From Polynucleobacter finlandensis (GTDB taxonomy: Bacteria; Pseudomonadota; Gammaproteobacteria; Burkholderiales; Burkholderiaceae): DNA of 64,000 bases. Positions 59,204 to 64,000 of this stretch are shown here, one piece after another (position 1 is the first letter of the stretch; each line of letters starts with the position of its first letter). The position numbers and the translations under genes are program-made. The stretch is from positions 1-64,000 of the forward strand of contig NZ_JACVPS010000009.1 of the NCBI RefSeq assembly GCF_018881755.1. Direction: 5' to 3'. A model generated the notes under the pieces. The model was not told the origin of the DNA, did not search any database, and saw nothing but the letters and a program-made list of their open reading frames with translations.

Positions 59204-59231
59204 AAATAAACCACCCTCGGGTGGTTTATTT
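59204..59231. terminator. Bidirectional terminator
   Basis: AAATAAACCACCC (59204-59216) is perfectly complementary to GGGTGGTTTATTT (59219-59231), giving A/T flanks on both strands. It separates the convergent DUF1993 and Bug genes and can serve both directions. Confidence 0.8.
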
Positions 59232-59281
59232 ATTGAAGGCAATAAGAAAAGTTCAGCAAAGTGAAAACACAGCACTGCGCC

Positions 59282-60253
59282 TTACTTAATCATTCCCGCA
59301 TTTTTAGCATCATCCATTGCTTGAGGTGTTTTCTCTTTCATGAATGCCGGAATCTTTGCCAATGGAATATCCACAATCACAAATCCTGATTCTTCTAACT
59401 TCTTCTTCGTTTCAGGGTCTGAGTTGAGTACGCCAAAGTAGTCCGATAGTTTCTGCTGAAGCACTAATGGGGTGGCTTTAGGCACAGCAACACCACGGTA
59501 AGCACCATCGACCCAATTCAGACCTAGTTCTTTAAAGGTAGGAACGTCTGGTAGCGCAGGGTTACGCTTCTCGGTAGCAATCGCTAAAGTGCGCACTTTA
59601 GTCTTTTGCTGAATGGCTAATGGTAAGTAACCCATTGCGCCATCAACGTGCATCCCAATTAAAGCGGTAATTAAATCACCGGTACCTTTAAAGGGAACAT
59701 AAGTAATTTTGACGCCAGCCAACTTATTCAAACGCTCGACAGCCATGTGGTTGGCTGAGTATTGCGAAGATCCAGCCAATGTCATCTTGCCTGGATCTTT
59801 TTTAGCTGCTGCCACAAACTCTTGGTAGGTTTTGTAAGGGCTATCAGCAGAGACCATTAAGGCATCTGGTGTGAAGTGGTAGTAGTAAATCGCATTGATG
59901 TCATCGGTCTTGTACTGAATACCTTCTTGTAGTGGTTGCAAGATGATGTGCGGAATATTGACGCCTACTACGTTGGTGCCATCAGCCGGATAGGTATTGA
60001 TGGCACTCCACACTAGAGCGCCGCCAGCACCAGCACGATTAAGCACCATCATTTGTTGCTTATATTTTCTGACGGATAAATCAGATTGATAGCGAGCTAC
60101 CAAGTCAGATTCACCGGCGGCAGGGAAGGGAATGATGTACTGAATGGTTTTATCCGGCAGTGGCTGCGCGCTCGCTCCAGAAAGCAAGCCAAATGATGTG
60201 AGCAAGGCAACAAGCAATACAAGCGCAACATTCATTCGTTTTAGTAGTTTCAT
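59282..60253 (-). CDS. Bug/TctC family periplasmic substrate-binding protein
   Basis: 323 residues with a signal peptide ending ASAQ. It has the motifs PDKTIQYIIPFPAAGESD, NRAGAGGALVW and PFKGTGDLITAL. The ATG overlaps the stop of the upstream tartrate dehydrogenase-like gene (ATGA), so the pair is translationally coupled. The ligand may be tartrate, malate or a related dicarboxylate (inference from the partner enzyme). Confidence 0.92.
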   Translation of the reverse strand: MKLLKRMNVALVLLVALLTSFGLLSGASAQPLPDKTIQYIIPFPAAGESDLVARYQSDLSVRKYKQQMMVLNRAGAGGALVWSAINTYPADGTNVVGVNIPHIILQPLQEGIQYKTDDINAIYYYHFTPDALMVSADSPYKTYQEFVAAAKKDPGKMTLAGSSQYSANHMAVERLNKLAGVKITYVPFKGTGDLITALIGMHVDGAMGYLPLAIQQKTKVRTLAIATEKRNPALPDVPTFKELGLNWVDGAYRGVAVPKATPLVLQQKLSDYFGVLNSDPETKKKLEESGFVIVDIPLAKIPAFMKEKTPQAMDDAKNAGMIK

Positions 60254-61317
60254 TTAGAAATCTCCTCGATGACCGCATTGGTGACATCACTCATCATGGC
60301 GCTGCCTCCTAAATCACGGGTGTGTAACTTCGGATTGGCAGTCACTTTTTCAATCGCACTCATGAGTTTGGCTGCTATGGCTTTTTCACCTAAGAAGTCG
60401 AGCATCATGACCGCTGACCAGAAAGTACCAATGGGGTTAGCAAGACCTTTACCCATAATGTCAAAAGCAGAACCATGAATGGGTTCAAACATGGAAGGGT
60501 AGCGACGTTCTGGATCAATATTGCCAGTTGGCGCAATGCCTAAACTACCTGCTAAAGCAGCGGCTAAGTCGCTGAGCACATCGGCATGCAGATTGGTAGC
60601 AACGATGGTATCTAAAGACTCAGGGCGATTGACCATGCGCGCTGTTGCGGCATCGACCAATTCTTTATCCCAAGTGACATCCGGAAACTCTTTGGCAATC
60701 TGGACGGCGATTTCATCCCACATCACCATCGCATGGCGCTGCGCATTGGATTTAGTAATGACGGTGAGATGTTTGCGGGGACGTGACTGCGCTAACTTAA
60801 AGGCATAGCGCTGCACACGTTCAACGCCAACGCGTGTCAGGATACTCATATCTGAAGCGACTTCAATGGGGTGACCTTGATGGGCTCTGCCACCTAAACC
60901 AGAGTACTCACCTTCGGAGTTCTCGCGCACGATCACCCAATCGAGTTGCTCGGGTTTGCAATTACGCAAAGGCGTTTCAATACCAGGCAGGATGCGAGTA
61001 GGGCGCACGTTGGCGTACTGATCAAAGCCTTGGCAGATCTTGAGGCGTAAACCCCAGAGCGTAATGTGATCCGGAATCTTGGGATCACCAGCTGAACCAA
61101 ACAAAATGGCATCTTTAGAGCGCAAAGGCTCAAGACCATCTTCAGGCATCATCACGCCGTGCTTACGGTAGTAATCACCACCCCAATCAAAGTGCTCAAA
61201 CTCAAAAGCAATTTCTGGATGTTTTTTGCTTAAGGCATTAAGAACCTTTTCGCATTCGGGAATAACCTCTTTGCCAATTCCATCGCCTGGAATTGACGCT
61301 ATCTTGAACGTCTTCAT
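60250..61317 (-). CDS. Tartrate dehydrogenase/isopropylmalate dehydrogenase family enzyme
   Basis: This 355-residue member of the beta-decarboxylating dehydrogenases has the NAD/Mg-binding pattern IPGDGIGKEV at the N-terminus, VRENSEGEYSG, and a Mg2+-binding LHADVLSDLAAALAGSLGI. Substrate residues resemble tartrate dehydrogenases, which also oxidise or decarboxylate malate and tartrate. The genuine leuB would normally be with leuCD, which are not here. It is coupled to a Bug protein, supporting a dicarboxylate catabolic role. Confidence 0.85.
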   Translation of the reverse strand: MKTFKIASIPGDGIGKEVIPECEKVLNALSKKHPEIAFEFEHFDWGGDYYRKHGVMMPEDGLEPLRSKDAILFGSAGDPKIPDHITLWGLRLKICQGFDQYANVRPTRILPGIETPLRNCKPEQLDWVIVRENSEGEYSGLGGRAHQGHPIEVASDMSILTRVGVERVQRYAFKLAQSRPRKHLTVITKSNAQRHAMVMWDEIAVQIAKEFPDVTWDKELVDAATARMVNRPESLDTIVATNLHADVLSDLAAALAGSLGIAPTGNIDPERRYPSMFEPIHGSAFDIMGKGLANPIGTFWSAVMMLDFLGEKAIAAKLMSAIEKVTANPKLHTRDLGGSAMMSDVTNAVIEEISK

Positions 61318-61398
61318 TTGTCTCCTACTGTTTTTATGGATTGCTTAGTGAATTATGCCCCTATCGCACCCTCTCAAGGGTGGTCGTTTACCCCATAT

Positions 61399-61680
61399 TT
61401 AAAGGCTTAATTCGCTATGGGATCCCAGTCGAACTAATTGGAGGGCGTGTTGGTCTGGTTTCCTGTAGATGAGCACCAAATCTGGTTTGATATGACAGTC
61501 TCTATGGTCTATCCAGTTACCCAGCATGGGGTGATCATGGTATCGATGGGGTAGGTCTAAGTCGTATATCAAAAAATCCAAGGTTTCTTGGAAATCTTTG
61601 GCTAGCGTGACCCTGTACCTGCCTTTTGATTCTCGTTTGTAGTCTCTTCTAAATTGCTTAGTGTATTCAGTCGTCCGCAT
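61399..61680 (-). CDS. yafQ: YafQ family mRNA interferase toxin
   Basis: 93 residues of the RelE/YafQ superfamily. The catalytic residues of E. coli YafQ are kept: His50 in DHP, His63, Asp67 and a C-terminal His88 in GSHSEL; Trp68 is Leu and the last Phe is Leu91. Such toxins cut mRNA at the ribosome. The gene overlaps the antitoxin gene by 14 bases. Confidence 0.9.
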   Translation of the reverse strand: MRTTEYTKQFRRDYKRESKGRYRVTLAKDFQETLDFLIYDLDLPHRYHDHPMLGNWIDHRDCHIKPDLVLIYRKPDQHALQLVRLGSHSELSL

Positions 61681-61930
61681 TCAGGTCAGCCATCAAGTCG
61701 TTAACAGAGCTAAAGGATTTGAGCTTTCCTTTTCTAGCTTCTTTCATGGCAGCAATGGTTTCTGCGTTTGGACTGAGTGGCTCAAAAGGGAGGGTCTTTT
61801 CTCTGGCAATTCGAGTCATCAGAATTCGAAAGGCATCAGACGGCGTTAGACCCATGGCAGCCAATATGGCGCTTGCCTCTTCTTTGATGTCGCCGTTAAT
61901 TCTGGCGCGAACCACCGCGTTTGCAGTCAT
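61667..61930 (-). CDS. dinJ: RelB/DinJ family antitoxin
   Basis: This 87-residue ribbon-helix-helix antitoxin has VRARINGDIKEEASAILAAMGL near the N-terminus (DNA-binding) and LTPSDAFRILMTRI, followed by a tail that would bind YafQ. An AGGAGGGG ribosome-binding site precedes the ATG. A palindromic operator lies directly upstream. Confidence 0.92.
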   Translation of the reverse strand: MTANAVVRARINGDIKEEASAILAAMGLTPSDAFRILMTRIAREKTLPFEPLSPNAETIAAMKEARKGKLKSFSSVNDLMADLNADD

Positions 61931-61944
61931 AAACCCCTCCTTAA

Positions 61945-61963
61945 TGAGCTACATTGTAGCTCA
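61945..61963 (-). promoter_or_regulatory. DinJ-YafQ operator palindrome
   Basis: TGAGCTACA (61945-61953) is perfectly complementary to TGTAGCTCA (61955-61963) around one base. On the minus strand it contains TACAAT, a likely -10 of the dinJ promoter, so the DinJ dimer would block its own promoter. Confidence 0.75.
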
Positions 61964-62008
61964 AAATGAGCGTCTTAAGGCGTTTTAAGCATCTAAAAGC
62001 CATTTTAT

Positions 62009-62037
62009 TTGCATACTGTATAAACATACAGTATATT
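62009..62037 (+). promoter_or_regulatory. umuDC promoter with LexA box
   Basis: TTGCAT (62009-62014) and TATATT (62032-62037) are exactly 17 bases apart. The perfect SOS box CTGT-N8-ACAG lies at 62016-62031 between them, extended to a 20-base palindrome (62014-62033). LexA binding would block RNA polymerase. The predicted transcription start is at 62043-62045, at the umuD ATG. Confidence 0.9.
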
Positions 62038-62044
62038 GGCACTT

Positions 62045-62530
62045 ATGGAACTTCAGTCATCTAGCTCAAGCAACACATTAAGCCAGGCCCCACAAGCCTT
62101 GGCAGCGCATTTTGACGACTTTGAGTTCAAGCTACTGAGTCACCGGATTTCGGCTGGATTCCCTAGTCCAGCGGCAGATTACGCTGAACAGGGCCTCGAT
62201 TTGAACCGCTATCTGGTTCAGAACAAGCCAGCGACCTTTATGTTCACCGTCAAGGGTGACTCCATGATGGGTGCTGGCATCTGTGATGGTGACAAGGTAG
62301 TGGTTGATAAAGCCCTCAAACCAAAACACAAAGACATCGTGGTGGCCGTCGTCGATAGCGAGTACACCATCAAACGCCTCTACCAATTACGTGGCCGCAT
62401 TGAACTCCAACCAGAAAATCCTAGTTTTGACCCCATCACATTTGACGAGGGAAGTGAGCTTCAAATCTGGGGTGTGGTCGTTGGCGTAGTGCGCAAGTAC
62501 AGCAACGCTAGCAGCAGGGGAAACAAATGA
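62045..62530 (+). CDS. umuD: UmuD, SOS-regulated polymerase V accessory protein
   Basis: 161 residues. The self-cleavage site is AG in SAGFPSPA (LexA-like Ala-Gly). The catalytic Ser is in GDSMMGAGI and the catalytic Lys in YTIKRLY. RecA filaments trigger cleavage to active UmuD', which with UmuC forms translesion polymerase V. ATG 62045 is chosen; a TTG at 62036 overlaps the -10. No ribosome-binding site is present. It overlaps umuC by four bases. Confidence 0.93.
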   Translation: MELQSSSSSNTLSQAPQALAAHFDDFEFKLLSHRISAGFPSPAADYAEQGLDLNRYLVQNKPATFMFTVKGDSMMGAGICDGDKVVVDKALKPKHKDIVVAVVDSEYTIKRLYQLRGRIELQPENPSFDPITFDEGSELQIWGVVVGVVRKYSNASSRGNK

Positions 62531-63837
62531 ACCCAGCCAACGAATCTCATCAAGCCAAGGAACTATTCGCATTGGTCGATGTGAACAACTTCTATGTTTC
62601 TTGCGAGCGGGTATTTGCCCCCAAGCTCGAAGGTGTGCCGGTAGTAGTGCTATCAAACAATGATGGTTGTGCTGTCGCTAGAAGCGCCGAGGTCAAAGCT
62701 CTTGGTGTGAAGATGGCAACACCTTGGTTCAAGATGAAAGACCTCGCTAAAGAGCATGGCATCGTAGCCTATTCATCAAACTACACACTGTATGGCGACA
62801 TGAGTGATCGCGTTGTACAGGTCCTGAGAAGATTTACGCCTAATCTTGAGGTGTACAGCATTGATGAGAGCTTTCTCAAAATTGAATCTGTACTCAAAGC
62901 CCACCCAGATGCAACACACCTTGGTCACATCATCAAACAGGATGTCAAAGACACCACTGGCTTACCTGTTTGTGTCGGCATTGGCTCTAGCAAGACCTTG
63001 GCCAAGTTTGCCAACCACCTAGCGAAGAAGCACCCACAGTTTGCAGGTGTATGTGATGTTGAGAGCATGCCCAAGGAAGAGCTCTATCAATGGATGAGTG
63101 AGATACCAGCAGGTGAGGTATGGGGTATTGGCAGACAACTAGCTAAAAAACTCAAACTACTGAAAATCAATACCGTCTTTGATCTCTTGCAGGTATCACC
63201 ACAAACTATGCGCCAACAATTTGGCGTTGTGATGGAAAGACTTTGTTATGAGTTGCGTGGCGTATCTTGCCTAAAGCTAGAAGAAGTAGCGCCAGCCAAA
63301 CAGCAAATTATTGCCTCACGTAGCTTTGGTAAGTTAGTAACCAGCCTAGAAGAGCTAGCAGAGTCGGTTGCTACGCATGCTGCTAGAGCTGCAGAAAAAC
63401 TCAGAACCCAAAACTCAGTTACGGGCGCGATTAGTATCTTTATTGAAACCAATCCCCATAAACAGAACGAACCTCAATACGCCCAAAGTATCACGATCGC
63501 ATTAGAGAGCCCAACCGATAACACCCTCAAACTTACCGATGCAGCAATTGAGGGTCTTAAGAAAATCTACCAAGGTGGCTTTAGATACAAGAAGGCCGGA
63601 ATTGTTCTTAATCTGCTGTCTGACAAACCTACCGTGCAGCAATCGCTATTTGATGACGTAGAGACCAGAGGTAAATCCGCTGATCTCATGAAAGCCTTAG
63701 ATTCGATTAACAGTCGCTTTGGCAATGCAGTCATTCGTTCGGGGGCATCAGGAACCAAGCAGGTCTGGCAAATGAGATCAGGCAATAAGTCACCGAACTA
63801 CACCACCCAGTGGAATGAATTACCAGTAGTGCAATAG
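62527..63837 (+). CDS. umuC: UmuC, DNA polymerase V catalytic subunit
   Basis: The 436-residue Y-family polymerase has the palm motifs [15 protein letters not shown] (first metal Asp) and [11 protein letters not shown] (second metal site). It also has a thumb, a little-finger domain (about 235-350) and a C-terminal extension for UmuD' and beta-clamp contact. It carries out error-prone synthesis past lesions. Its ATG overlaps the umuD stop (ATGA). Confidence 0.95.
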   Translation: MNPANESHQAKELFALVDVNNFYVSCERVFAPKLEGVPVVVLSNNDGCAVARSAEVKALGVKMATPWFKMKDLAKEHGIVAYSSNYTLYGDMSDRVVQVLRRFTPNLEVYSIDESFLKIESVLKAHPDATHLGHIIKQDVKDTTGLPVCVGIGSSKTLAKFANHLAKKHPQFAGVCDVESMPKEELYQWMSEIPAGEVWGIGRQLAKKLKLLKINTVFDLLQVSPQTMRQQFGVVMERLCYELRGVSCLKLEEVAPAKQQIIASRSFGKLVTSLEELAESVATHAARAAEKLRTQNSVTGAISIFIETNPHKQNEPQYAQSITIALESPTDNTLKLTDAAIEGLKKIYQGGFRYKKAGIVLNLLSDKPTVQQSLFDDVETRGKSADLMKALDSINSRFGNAVIRSGASGTKQVWQMRSGNKSPNYTTQWNELPVVQ

Positions 63838-63879
63838 AAAAATCAACGAAACAACCAACAACACACAAAGGAGTATTAA

Positions 63880-64000
63880 ATGGAATTGCTAAACAACTTT
63901 AATGGTCTGTCACTCGTAGTTATCATGATCTTGTCTTACTTCGCGGTATTGAAAAGCACTAAGCGCGATACATTCGAGAAAAAGCAAGCAGCGTTCAATC
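63880..64000 (+). CDS. N-terminal end of a small membrane-anchored protein (partial)
   Basis: The ATG at 63880 follows AAAGGAG. The visible residues give one hydrophobic helix (about 10-24, LSLVVIMILSYFAVL) and then a charged segment (STKRDTFEKKQAA). The gene runs off the window, so it cannot be named. It starts 42 bases after umuC and could be co-transcribed with it. Confidence 0.6.
   Translation, partial: MELLNNFNGLSLVVIMILSYFAVLKSTKRDTFEKKQAAFN

Noticed and set aside
60250..61317. Annotation as leuB
   Set aside because: Although the family is shared, the gene is coupled to a Bug binding protein and the residues fit tartrate/malate-type enzymes better; leuCD are not adjacent.

Overview
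The window reads as chromosomal DNA of a Burkholderiales bacterium, most likely Polynucleobacter or a close relative (inference). The supports are moderate GC, a complete nuoA-N cluster with a split nuoC/nuoD, an ilvB-ilvN-ilvC-psd-pssA-leuA gene order, a sigma factor/DUF3619/DUF3106/RDD cluster, and several Bug/TctC-type periplasmic binding proteins. Most of the window is ordinary core genome; the accessory character is concentrated at the two ends.

Layout. 1-550 holds the last codons of an upstream gene, a terminator, a geneless stretch, and the 3' half of a tRNA-Arg(ACG) followed by a strong terminator; this looks like an attachment-site scar. 551-3502 is a small operon: CoA-transferase, crotonase-family protein, Bug binding protein. 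3580-7095 is an MCE/Mla-like lipid transport operon (STAS-MlaE permease, ATPase, MCE protein, lipoprotein), followed by a second Bug protein, an SDR-like protein lacking the usual catalytic pair, and a large FtsX-type permease. On the minus strand, 13662-11452 is an ECF sigma factor with three membrane or periplasmic partners. 13856-20553 makes branched-chain amino acids (ilvB, ilvN, ilvC, leuA) with the phospholipid genes psd and pssA in between. leuA is preceded by a short leucine-rich leader peptide and a textbook attenuator. 21369-24088 is rpsO-pnp with a long structured pnp leader, followed by a quinone oxidoreductase, tpiA, secG and tRNA-Leu(GAG).

26559-41059 encodes respiratory complex I (nuoA to nuoN), closed by a strong terminator. 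Then come a NUDIX hydrolase, a DUF1178 protein, a 52-residue DUF5993-like membrane protein coupled to DsbB, a third Bug protein and two small envelope proteins. The minus strand then carries a MATE transporter, a GT-C glycosyltransferase, ribosomal protein L31 type B, Rho and thioredoxin. 51031-57566 is an AddB/AddA-like nuclease-helicase pair.

The right end has an envelope protein with a glycine/proline-rich tail, a DUF1993 protein, a fourth Bug protein coupled to a tartrate dehydrogenase-like enzyme, a DinJ/YafQ toxin-antitoxin pair with its palindromic operator, and a divergent SOS-controlled umuDC operon. A perfect LexA box lies between the -35 and -10 of the umuD promoter, whose geometry predicts a leaderless or nearly leaderless mRNA.

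The most interesting items are the leuA attenuator, the sigma/DUF3619/DUF3106/RDD cluster as a possible transmembrane signalling unit, the umuD promoter layout, the truncated tRNA-Arg, and two enzymes whose folds look intact but whose canonical catalytic residues are replaced.
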